64,000 nt of DNA, taken from NCBI GenBank assembly GCA_002371025.1, contig DFFQ01000207.1, forward strand, positions 1 through 64,000, read 5' to 3'. The DNA comes from Lachnospiraceae bacterium UBA3772 (lineage in GTDB: Bacteria; Bacillota; Clostridia; Lachnospirales; Lachnospiraceae). The translations under genes and the position numbers were made by a program. The notes beneath the pieces were generated by a model, which saw nothing but the letters and a program-made list of their open reading frames with translations, had not been told where the DNA came from and searched no databases. Below are positions 56,182 to 64,000 of this stretch, in pieces; the stretch's first letter is position 1; the number at the start of each line of letters is the position of its first letter.

Positions 56182-57282
56182 TTGTTTTATATGGGTAGAA
56201 AAATAGAGGATTTATCAGAAAAAGAAAAGTTTGCGTTGGTTAATGATTATTTTGAAAACAAGGAAATATCAGTAACTGAAATAATTAAAAAATATGATTT
56301 GGATTATAAAAAAAATGAATTGGTAAGATTCCTTCCATATAAAGAAACAACAGAAATTTGCCCTTATTGTAATGTGTCTATGAATGCAAAGATTAAGGGC
56401 AGAGGAATTTTAGATTATCCTTCCTGCTGGATTTGTGGACATATAAAGTATAACGAGTCATATATGAAGTGTGAATGCAATAATTGTAGACAGCTGTTAG
56501 TTGAAGAGCAAAAGAAAAAAAGATGCTTAATTGAGGCGGCATATTCTCAAAATGAAAAAATAAATTTTAGTGATTTAGATTTGAAAACGCAAATAAAATT
56601 ATCAAGGATGATTTTAAAGTCTTCAAGTGACTTTATAATATTCGATCCAAATAAAATTGATGTCATTAATGATTGGGAAGTTATAGATAAGTTAATCGAA
56701 AAAAAATATTTTACTGTTTCTAGTAAAAATGATATTACAGCATTTGAAGATTGTGATAAATTTCCGTATTATTATAATAAATATAGAGTCTTATATGATA
56801 TTAATATAGTTTTTTCTGAGGAAGAAAAAGAACTCTTATGTAAGAATAGATATTTTTGTCAAAAATCTGATAGATTAGAAAAATTAAAAGTTTTGAAAGA
56901 CTATATACATAAAGACGTGATGAATTACTTTAAAAAAGAGTTATTAAGAAGAGGACTATATTTCGAAATAATGCCAGCTGCAGAAGAAGAATTCAAAAAA
57001 TTATATGAAATATTGAGCTATGGACAAATAATCAATCAATGCTATGGAATGGCGAGACATATATCAGATCAAGTTATAAGTGGAAGAATAAGTAGCTATG
57101 ATGTCCCTAAAATGGCATTACATTATACATATTGTTCTATATTAAAGGGGTTAAATAAAGGTTGGCATATTAATAATAGTGATGTGTTTTTTGCTGAAAG
57201 AGAATTACAAGATTTTATAACAAATATACTAAGAAAAGATATGACGATATTGAATTCTGTTGTTACAGAAGATATGTTATAG
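56182..57282 (+). CDS. hypothetical zinc-ribbon protein of the helicase cluster
   Basis: A 366-residue protein; TTG 56182 follows GAAGGGAG at good spacing, with ATG 56191 as alternative. Residues about 3-50 look like a helix-turn-helix of the wHTH type (LVNDYFENKEISVTEIIKKYDLDY). Residues about 54-100 contain zinc-ligand pairs CPYC, CWIC and CECNNC. The rest is helical with no recognised domain. A nucleic-acid-binding role is likely from the HTH and zinc motifs. It sits 138 bases before the UvrD-type gene. Confidence 0.7.
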   Translation: MFYMGRKIEDLSEKEKFALVNDYFENKEISVTEIIKKYDLDYKKNELVRFLPYKETTEICPYCNVSMNAKIKGRGILDYPSCWICGHIKYNESYMKCECNNCRQLLVEEQKKKRCLIEAAYSQNEKINFSDLDLKTQIKLSRMILKSSSDFIIFDPNKIDVINDWEVIDKLIEKKYFTVSSKNDITAFEDCDKFPYYYNKYRVLYDINIVFSEEEKELLCKNRYFCQKSDRLEKLKVLKDYIHKDVMNYFKKELLRRGLYFEIMPAAEEEFKKLYEILSYGQIINQCYGMARHISDQVISGRISSYDVPKMALHYTYCSILKGLNKGWHINNSDVFFAERELQDFITNILRKDMTILNSVVTEDML

Positions 57283-57419
57283 AAAAAAAACTATAGATTA
57301 TATTATATGACACAATCTACCAAATATGATAGAATAAAGCATATAATTTATATGGCTTTTAGCATTTGCTGAAAGCCATTTGCTGTTGTTGTGGTTTATG
57401 TTGAGGGTTTAGTATCGTC

Positions 57420-60400
57420 ATGGGGCTTTTAAAGAGACTATTTAGCTATAAAATAGATAAACAGAATAAAAAATCTATAAAGTCAGTGGCTTCACAGAGT
57501 GTACCTCAAAATGAAAATTTATCAAGACTTCTTAAGTGTGGAGATTATATCAATTCTTTATTAATTTTTGATAGATATATAGCTAGAAGTGATTATTCTA
57601 GTACGCTTTCAGATTATTCTGAAAATGTAGAATCTTTTAAAGTCCTCAAAGAAAGTGGAATGTTTGAGGATTTCTGCAAAAAATATGGTGTGTACCCAAA
57701 CAGAGTAGAAAATATCATAGATAATTATAAGAATATTCAAGAATTGGTAGAAAAGCATAATACGGATTTTGTTGAATATTCAATGGTAACCGAAAAGAAA
57801 TATTTAGATAATATTCTTGAAAAAGTTGATCCAGATATTAAATTAGATGATGATCAGAGAAGGGTCATTCTTACTGACGAGGATTATTGTCTTGTTATAG
57901 CTGGTGCAGGTGCGGGTAAAACAACAACAGTAGCTGCAAAGGTTAAATATTTAGTTGATAAGAAGGGTATAGATCCTTCTCAGATACTTGTGGTTTCATT
58001 TACAAATAAAGCAGTAAATGAATTAAAGGAAAAGATTCAAAAAGGTTTAGGGATAGATTGTCCTATAGCAACATTTCATTCTACAGGAAATGCAATCATT
58101 CATAAGAATAATCCAGATGAAAAATTAAATATAGTTGACTCATCTAAGATGTATTTTGTTCTCAGAGATTATTTTAAGAATTCAATTTTGAAGAAGGAAA
58201 GTGTTGTAAATAGTCTTATTATGTTCTTTGCTTCTTATTTTGATGCGCCTTATGAAGGTGATGATCTTAATGGATTCTTTAATAATATAGCAAAGGCTAA
58301 TTACACTACTATGCGTAGTGAATTAGAAGATTTTAAGAGAGAAGTTATTGATAGAAAAACAAAAAAATCTATTACAATTCAAAATGAATTTCTGCGTTCT
58401 TATCAGGAAGTTGAAATAGCCAATTTCCTGTATCTTAATAATATAGATTATGAATATGAGCCGATATATAGATACAATATTGAATTTTCAAGAAAGCCAT
58501 ATACACCAGATTTTATTATTTATCAAGGTGAAAAGAGAGTATATTTAGAACATTTTGCATTATCAGAATCTGGAGAAAATGATAGATTTTCTCCAGAAGA
58601 GATTGAAAGATATAAAAAAGCTGTAAGGGACAAATGTATCTTACATAAGAAGCATGGAACAGATTTAATTTATACATTTTCTGCTTATAATGATGGCAGA
58701 CCATTATTAGATCATTTAAAGGAAAAACTTGTAGCTATTGGTTTTGAATTAAAACCAAGACCTAACCAGGAAGTTATGGAAATGATCGTAGCAGGAGAAG
58801 AAAACAGATATATCCGTAAATTACTGAATTTGGTATGTCGGTTTATATCTAATTTTAAAGTGAATTCATATGAAGAAAATGATTTTGAAAGAATGTATCA
58901 TTCAACGCAAAATGTTAGAAGCAGGCTGTTTTTAAATATCTGCAATGATTGTTATTTAGAATATCAGCGTTGGCTTAAAGAAAATAAAGCAGTAGATTTT
59001 GAAGATTTGATAAATGAATCAGCTAGAATCCTTAGAGAAATTAAGGAAATGAAGCAAAAACTTGATTTCAAATATATCATTGTGGATGAATATCAGGACA
59101 TTTCTAGACAGAGATTTGATCTGACAAAAGCTTTATCTGAGGTTACCGATGCAAAAATCATTGCTGTTGGAGATGATTGGCAATCCATTTATGCCTTTAG
59201 TGGTTCTGATTTAACTCTATTTACTAGATTTAAGGAAAAAATGGGTTATGCTAAGATGCTTAAGATTGTAAGAACTTATCGTAACTCTCAGGAAGTTATT
59301 GATATAGCGGGTAATTTTATTCAGCAAAATAAAGAACAGATTAGTAAGCAGCTTATTTCACTTAAGCATATTGAAGATCCAGTTCTTATATATACGTATG
59401 ATTCAAAGAAAAAAACACCTAATGGAAATAGGACAACTGGAGCAAATTATGAAATGGCTAAAGCTATAGAAAAGGTACTGACAGATCTTTTGGCATATAA
59501 AAAAAGAGAAAATGTTGAACCTGGAAAAATATTATTACTTGGAAGATATGGATTTGATGGAGATCATTTAGAAAAATCAGGTCTTTTTGAAAGTATTACT
59601 AGGAACAGTAAAATAAAAAGTGTTAAGTATCCTTTCCTTGATATAACATTTATGACAGCTCATTCTTCAAAAGGACTGGGATATGATGATGTAATTGTTA
59701 TAAATGGTAAAAATGAAACTTATGGATTTCCATCAAAAGTAGAAGATGATCCTGTACTTTCTTTTGTTATTAAAGGTGATAAGGCAATTGATTATGCAGA
59801 AGAGAGAAGACTCTTTTATGTTGCAATGACAAGAACAAAAAATAGAGCTTTCTTTATTGCGCCTGAAGCGAATCCATCAGAGTTTTTGCTTGAGTTGAAA
59901 AGAAACTATAAAAATGTAAAATTGCTGGGGGATTGGAATGAAGAAGAACCTGAAAGTGTTGCAAAAAAAGCATGTCCTATATGTGGATATCCAATGCAAT
60001 ATAAGTATAAACAAGCATATGGACTAAGGTTATACATTTGCACAAATGAGCCTGAAATATGTGGTTTTATGACTAATCAATACTCGGCTGGAAAACTTGC
60101 AATTCAGAAATGTGATAAATGTAGTGATGGTTATTTAATTGTAAAGAAAGGAAAAACTACGGGCTTTTTTCTTGGATGTACAAATTATAAAATTAATGGT
60201 ACAGGCTGTAATAATACAGTTAGTAAACAGGATTATTATATGCAAATGGGATATAGCTTAGAAGAACCGAAATCTAAAAAAATAAATGATACATTTAATT
60301 CTCAACAAGTAGTAAATAAAAAAGAAAAAAATGTAGTTGTTCAGAGCAATTCTAAAACTGGAATTTATGCTGAGGTAATTTCAAGATATGCAAGTGAACT

Positions 60401-60824
60401 TCCTTTTAAATGGAATGCAAGTGATGAAGAGTATATTGATATCAAAAAGGCTAATGTTAAAGAAGTAGTATATAATGGGCTGGATTTAAATGAAGTTTTA
60501 TTTAATGTTTTGAATGGATTGCAGAATGTAAGCAGGGTAAAGTATTATGGTGTGAATGTTTTTTGTGATTTCCTTAGAGGAATAGAGAATCAAAAGATTG
60601 TAGATAATAAATTATATGAGTTTCCAGAGTATGGAATGTATAATGTACTTTCATCAATTAAAATTAAAGCTTTAATAAATTGGATGATTAAAGAACATTA
60701 TACTCTTAAAACAAAGGGGCAATATCCGGTTCTTCATTCTACATATGAAGGCCTTCATTATTCTGAAAGTATAACAGAAGGCAAACTTAAAAGGCTGAGA
60801 AAAATATTGGAAGAATTGGATTAA
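57420..60824 (+). CDS. UvrD/Rep-type (helicase IV-like) helicase with embedded nuclease-like, zinc-finger and RQC-like domains
   Basis: A 1134-residue protein. Helicase motifs: VIAGAGAGKTTT (I, about 160), VDEYQDIS (II, about 556), GDDWQSIYAFSGSD (III), VRTYRNSQE (IV), MTAHSSKGLGYDDVIVING (V, about 745), EERRLFYVAMTRTKN (VI). An insertion at about 330-440 carries YTPDFII...KRVYLEHFA, a PD-(D/E)XK-like pattern. The C-terminus has topoisomerase-type C4 zinc segments CPICGYP and CDKCSDGYL (about 851-940) and a RQC-like winged helix (FCDFLRG...YPVLHSTYEGL, about 1040-1127). It should unwind and perhaps cut DNA. AT-rich. recQ follows after 35 bases. Confidence 0.88.
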   Translation: MGLLKRLFSYKIDKQNKKSIKSVASQSVPQNENLSRLLKCGDYINSLLIFDRYIARSDYSSTLSDYSENVESFKVLKESGMFEDFCKKYGVYPNRVENIIDNYKNIQELVEKHNTDFVEYSMVTEKKYLDNILEKVDPDIKLDDDQRRVILTDEDYCLVIAGAGAGKTTTVAAKVKYLVDKKGIDPSQILVVSFTNKAVNELKEKIQKGLGIDCPIATFHSTGNAIIHKNNPDEKLNIVDSSKMYFVLRDYFKNSILKKESVVNSLIMFFASYFDAPYEGDDLNGFFNNIAKANYTTMRSELEDFKREVIDRKTKKSITIQNEFLRSYQEVEIANFLYLNNIDYEYEPIYRYNIEFSRKPYTPDFIIYQGEKRVYLEHFALSESGENDRFSPEEIERYKKAVRDKCILHKKHGTDLIYTFSAYNDGRPLLDHLKEKLVAIGFELKPRPNQEVMEMIVAGEENRYIRKLLNLVCRFISNFKVNSYEENDFERMYHSTQNVRSRLFLNICNDCYLEYQRWLKENKAVDFEDLINESARILREIKEMKQKLDFKYIIVDEYQDISRQRFDLTKALSEVTDAKIIAVGDDWQSIYAFSGSDLTLFTRFKEKMGYAKMLKIVRTYRNSQEVIDIAGNFIQQNKEQISKQLISLKHIEDPVLIYTYDSKKKTPNGNRTTGANYEMAKAIEKVLTDLLAYKKRENVEPGKILLLGRYGFDGDHLEKSGLFESITRNSKIKSVKYPFLDITFMTAHSSKGLGYDDVIVINGKNETYGFPSKVEDDPVLSFVIKGDKAIDYAEERRLFYVAMTRTKNRAFFIAPEANPSEFLLELKRNYKNVKLLGDWNEEEPESVAKKACPICGYPMQYKYKQAYGLRLYICTNEPEICGFMTNQYSAGKLAIQKCDKCSDGYLIVKKGKTTGFFLGCTNYKINGTGCNNTVSKQDYYMQMGYSLEEPKSKKINDTFNSQQVVNKKEKNVVVQSNSKTGIYAEVISRYASELPFKWNASDEEYIDIKKANVKEVVYNGLDLNEVLFNVLNGLQNVSRVKYYGVNVFCDFLRGIENQKIVDNKLYEFPEYGMYNVLSSIKIKALINWMIKEHYTLKTKGQYPVLHSTYEGLHYSESITEGKLKRLRKILEELD

Positions 60825-60859
60825 CCAGAATAAATATAAAGGAATTGTAAAAATTACCT

Positions 60860-63190
60860 ATGAACGCAAAAGAAGTTTTAAAATTTTATTTTGGATATGA
60901 ATCATTTAAAACAGGACAAGAAGAAATAATTGAGGCGATTCTTTCTGGAAATGATGTGCTAGCGATCATGCCTACCGGGGCAGGAAAATCCATATGTTAT
61001 CAGGTGCCGGCCTTGATCTTACCGGGGATCACTATAGTTATATCGCCGCTGATCTCTCTTATGCAGGATCAGGTAAAAGCTCTGAATGAAGCGGGGATAC
61101 ATGCGGGTTACATTAATTCATCATTATCTGAAACGCAGATAATGAAAGTCTACTCTTTAGCCCAAGAAGGAAAATTTAAAATATTATATGTTGCTCCAGA
61201 AAGACTTGAAAGTCTTGAATTTAGAAGCTTTGTCGAAAATGTGGAGATATCAATGGTCACTGTGGATGAAGCACATTGTATATCTCAGTGGGGACAGGAC
61301 TTTAGACCGAGTTATCTTAAGATAATCGATTTTATTGATAGCTTAAGAAATAGACCTATCGTCAGTGCATTTACAGCGACAGCTACAGAGGAAGTAAAGA
61401 CAGATATAGCCTGCGTATTAAAATTAAAGAATCCTAAAGTGGTTGTTACAGGATTTGACCGTGAAAACCTTTATTATGATGTGAAAAAACTAAAGAATAA
61501 AGATGCTTATGTCCTTGATTATATAAAGAGTCATCCAAATGAGAGCGGGATCATTTACGCTGCAACTAAAAAAAGAGTGGATGATCTATTTGAGTTACTT
61601 TTGGATAGTGGCATTTCAGCTGCAAAATATCATGCAGGTATGAGTAATGAAGATAGAAAGAATAATCAGAATGATTTTATTTTTGACAGGGTGCAGGTTA
61701 TAGTTGCCACAAATGCATTCGGAATGGGAATCGATAAATCAAATGTCAGATTTGTGATCCATTACAATATGCCGCAGAGTATGGAGAATTATTATCAGGA
61801 GGCCGGGCGTGCAGGAAGAGACGGCGAAGCGGCGCAATGCATTCTGCTTTTTTCACCTCAGGATATTGTGATAAATAAATATCTCCTTGAACATAAAGAG
61901 TTTGCCGATGTTTCTTATGAAGATATAAATCTTATCATGGAAAGAGACATAAGAAGACTTCAGATCATGGAAGGCTATTGCAAAACGTCGGAGTGCCTTA
62001 GAAATTATATTCTTGATTATTTTGGAGAGAAGCGAAATGAACCATGCGACAATTGTGGAAACTGTAATAAAGATTTTAAAGAAATCGATATGACAGAGGA
62101 AGCAAAAACTGTCATTAATTGTGTATGGGAAGCCAAAGGCAGATTTGGCTTAAATATAATCTTAGGTACACTTCTTGGCGCAAACACAGCTAGAATTAGA
62201 GAGCTGGAAACATTTAAATATAAAACATATAAAGCACTTGAAAAATGTAACGAAGAGGATTTAAGGCTGCTTATAAATCAGCTGATATTAAAAGGTTACA
62301 TTTGCCAGACGGCAGATAAATATAGCGTTTTACGCATGGGAAATATTGAGCCGCTTAAGGATCCAGCTACAAGGATCATGATCCGTAAAAGTACTGAAAG
62401 CGAAAATGAAAATAAAAATGAAACTACGAAAAAGCGACGCAGTAAAAAGACTGATGTTCTTACAAAGGCTGGATATGATTTATTTGAAAGGCTTCGCATG
62501 CTTCGTTTAACGATCGCAAGTGAAGAGGGACTACCACCATATATAATTTTTAATGATAAAACATTGATCGATATGGTGATAAAAACTCCGTTTGACAGAG
62601 CTCAAATGTTAAATGTATCCGGCATAGGTGAGGCAAAGTTTAGTAAATACGGTGAAAGATTTATTGAAGCTGTAAGAGAATTTGTGGATGAAAATCCTGG
62701 GGCGGTGACATTTATCAGCGATAGCAGGGATGCTGAGGCGGGGATTACTAGCAGTAAAGATGCTGAGGCAGGGATTACTAGCAGCGCTAGCGAAAAAGCC
62801 GCAGCTTCTAGAGGCGGAACCAAGAGAAAATCAAGGAAAACCAAGAAAGAGTTTTACTTAAATCCAGAAGACATAGATAAGTTTGAATATAAGGATCTTT
62901 GCAATATAATCGAGATCAGGGACGAGCTAAAAAGAATATCTTCGGCAGAGAATATTAAGCAGTTATTTGGAACGGATATTTTAAGGTTTTTAACAGATTT
63001 AGGATATGTAAATGAAGTCCTGACGGATGGAAGGCTGGTAAAACAAGCAACAGAGACAGGGGTTTCTAAAGGCATTATTTCAGTAGAAAGAATAAGTGAA
63101 AAAGGAAATGCCTACGAAGTGCTGATGTATCCTGCGGAAGTGCAAAAAGAGATAGTGGAACACTATGTTAGAAAGAAAGAAGGAATATAG
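60860..63190 (+). CDS. recQ: ATP-dependent DNA helicase RecQ-type with HRDC domain
   Basis: A 776-residue protein. Helicase core: FKTGQEEII (motif 0), MPTGAGKSICYQ (I, about 38), VDEAHCISQWGQDFRPSY (II with RecQ loop, about 135), FTATAT (III), ATNAFGMGIDKSNVRFVIHYN (V), YYQEAGRAGRDG (VI). The zinc-binding region CKTSECLRNYILDYFGE...CDNCGNC starts at about 374, then an RQC region and an HRDC domain (about 540-610). The C-terminal 160 residues are an extra domain after a linker with two EAGITSS repeats. It is probably co-transcribed with the UvrD-type helicase. The 3' tail is tandemly repeated downstream. Confidence 0.92.
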   Translation: MNAKEVLKFYFGYESFKTGQEEIIEAILSGNDVLAIMPTGAGKSICYQVPALILPGITIVISPLISLMQDQVKALNEAGIHAGYINSSLSETQIMKVYSLAQEGKFKILYVAPERLESLEFRSFVENVEISMVTVDEAHCISQWGQDFRPSYLKIIDFIDSLRNRPIVSAFTATATEEVKTDIACVLKLKNPKVVVTGFDRENLYYDVKKLKNKDAYVLDYIKSHPNESGIIYAATKKRVDDLFELLLDSGISAAKYHAGMSNEDRKNNQNDFIFDRVQVIVATNAFGMGIDKSNVRFVIHYNMPQSMENYYQEAGRAGRDGEAAQCILLFSPQDIVINKYLLEHKEFADVSYEDINLIMERDIRRLQIMEGYCKTSECLRNYILDYFGEKRNEPCDNCGNCNKDFKEIDMTEEAKTVINCVWEAKGRFGLNIILGTLLGANTARIRELETFKYKTYKALEKCNEEDLRLLINQLILKGYICQTADKYSVLRMGNIEPLKDPATRIMIRKSTESENENKNETTKKRRSKKTDVLTKAGYDLFERLRMLRLTIASEEGLPPYIIFNDKTLIDMVIKTPFDRAQMLNVSGIGEAKFSKYGERFIEAVREFVDENPGAVTFISDSRDAEAGITSSKDAEAGITSSASEKAAASRGGTKRKSRKTKKEFYLNPEDIDKFEYKDLCNIIEIRDELKRISSAENIKQLFGTDILRFLTDLGYVNEVLTDGRLVKQATETGVSKGIISVERISEKGNAYEVLMYPAEVQKEIVEHYVRKKEGI
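62725..62785 (+). repeat. in-frame tandem repeat in the recQ linker
   Basis: GATGCTGAGGCGGGGATTAC and GATGCTGAGGCAGGGATTAC, each followed by TAGCAG, encode DAEAGITSS twice. Near-identical, so recent. Confidence 0.85.
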
Positions 63191-63254
63191 TAACGTTATA
63201 GTTGGAAAGAAAGTAGAAACACAGCAACGCTATAGTTGGAAAAAATAGAAACAC
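63189..63254 (+). repeat. tandem duplication of the recQ 3' tail
   Basis: Two units of 32-34 bases beginning AGTAACGTTATAGTTGGAAA (63189) and AGCAACGCTATAGTTGGAAA (63223). The first includes the end of the recQ stop codon. Confidence 0.75.
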
Positions 63255-63265
63255 GGGGCTAATTT

Positions 63266-64000
63266 ATGAATTTCATTTTACCAGAATCAGATGATTTAAA
63301 AATTGAATATTTTGGGCATCTTTTTGATAACACCAGCGAGTGCTACAAGTTGTTCTGGTTTCAGGTAATCGTTGAGAAAATCCTTGCAGGGCAGACTGAA
63401 GCTTCATATGAGGAGATAATAGACGAGATGATTGCTGACGCCTGGTACATGGTGGCGGAGTATCATTTGAACTTGGGACCTAGGGACAATCTTGAATTTG
63501 CAGTTAATCGACTGGTGGAGATTTCCAACTTCAAATCATCAGAAAATAAAGCAGTTCTTCTGGAATTTATTAGAAATTGTAAGGATTCAGAGGTCATAAG
63601 ATATAAAAGGACTCTGACTAAAAATGTTCCTTACCGTTTGCAGGCTCCATTTCTTGATATGAAAACCGATGATTGGAAGGTTGGAGAAAGGCTGCTGATT
63701 GAAAGAATCAATAGATATAATAACTTAATTTACACATTTGATCAGATGGACGGACTGAAAACTAAGATCCATTTTGATGAAAAATGGAGCCAGTACATTA
63801 AAAAGAATCAGGTTATCATTAAGGGCTGGCTCAAATACAATCTGGTGGAATACATCCAGCGGAGGAATCCAAATGTTCCCGGAATTATCGAAAAGCTTTA
63901 TCCTGCGCAGGAGCGAAAGCTGGAGGATGTGCAGAAATACTGGAAGAAGATCATGGCAATACATCCGGTGCTTGAAATTTACGGAAACACCGAGCTTCAG
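63266..64000 (+). CDS. HNH endonuclease-type protein, N-terminal part (runs off the window)
   Basis: An open frame of 245 codons from ATG 63266 to the last base, with no stop. Segments FGHLFDNTSECYKLFWFQVIVEKIL, DEMIADAWYMVAEYHLNLGP, NVPYRLQAPFLD and LVEYIQRRNPNVPGIIEKLYPAQERKLEDVQKYW resemble, from memory, the N-terminal region of a clostridial HNH endonuclease family; the HNH motif itself would lie beyond the window. It starts 75 bases after recQ in the same direction, so helicase and nuclease genes are clustered. Confidence 0.6.
   Translation, partial: MNFILPESDDLKIEYFGHLFDNTSECYKLFWFQVIVEKILAGQTEASYEEIIDEMIADAWYMVAEYHLNLGPRDNLEFAVNRLVEISNFKSSENKAVLLEFIRNCKDSEVIRYKRTLTKNVPYRLQAPFLDMKTDDWKVGERLLIERINRYNNLIYTFDQMDGLKTKIHFDEKWSQYIKKNQVIIKGWLKYNLVEYIQRRNPNVPGIIEKLYPAQERKLEDVQKYWKKIMAIHPVLEIYGNTELQ

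Noticed and set aside
55418-64000. Known Gabija, Zorya or Druantia defence system
   Set aside because: No TOPRIM/OLD-type partner, no ZorA/B-type membrane motor and no DUF1998 helicase was visible; only the helicase-plus-nuclease theme is shared.

Overview
The window looks like chromosomal DNA from a low-GC Clostridia bacterium, most likely Lachnospiraceae. This is inferred from gene content (an EFR1-type flavodoxin/ferredoxin, a TSCPD small protein, FeoA-FeoA-FeoB with a Cys-rich partner, a COG3581-type protein, a GPH sugar symporter, anaerobic radical-SAM ThiH) and from strong GGAGG ribosome sites. No rRNA, tRNA, CRISPR array, complete insertion sequence or prophage was recognised.

Layout. 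0-3 kb: the tail of a MazG-like gene, a small membrane protein, and an AT-rich SNF2 helicase with a small partner. 3-8.8 kb: small metabolic, membrane and acetyltransferase genes and an antiporter. 8.8-12.3 kb: an iron-uptake operon behind an array of TTAG/CTAA inverted repeats. 12.5-19 kb: an acyltransferase, a headless wall-anchored protein, a large Fe-S/flavin oxidoreductase and a TSCPD protein. 19.1-23.6 kb: a TPP riboswitch and thiE-S-F-G-H. 23.6-27.6 kb: an ABC-2 exporter divergent from an AraC-type regulator. 27.7-32.7 kb: a solitary precorrin methyltransferase, a YccF protein, and an FtsX-type ABC system behind a yybP-ykoY (Mn2+) riboswitch. 32.8-53.2 kb: mixed housekeeping and accessory genes, including MATE, flotillin, a rhodanese-TtcA fusion, a Maf-kinase fusion, a RAYT-like Y1 transposase, bioB, and a methyltransferase behind a leader-peptide attenuator. 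53.3-64 kb: AlkD, two GNATs, then an AT-rich cluster of two unknown proteins, a UvrD-nuclease-RQC helicase, RecQ and a truncated HNH nuclease gene.

The most striking signal is a family of about 55-bp palindromic repeats. There are 32 clear copies plus at least three decayed ones, all between 4.3 and 53.3 kb and all between genes. Arms begin GTTAACATAAAAATGG and enclose an asymmetric core around CCCGGG, so each copy has an orientation. Several copies supply or share the stop codon of the upstream gene; others lie a few bases before the next ribosome-binding site. The window also holds a REP-associated-type tyrosine transposase (44637-45422, minus). The eleven copies to its left back to 32.7 kb are all in one orientation and the six to its right are all in the other. 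The AT-rich helicase segments at both ends of the window have no copies.

A second theme is short degenerate tandem duplication of gene 3' tails (thiF, thiG, the EFR1 gene, recQ) and of short in-frame segments. All functional calls come from reading motifs; no database search was possible.
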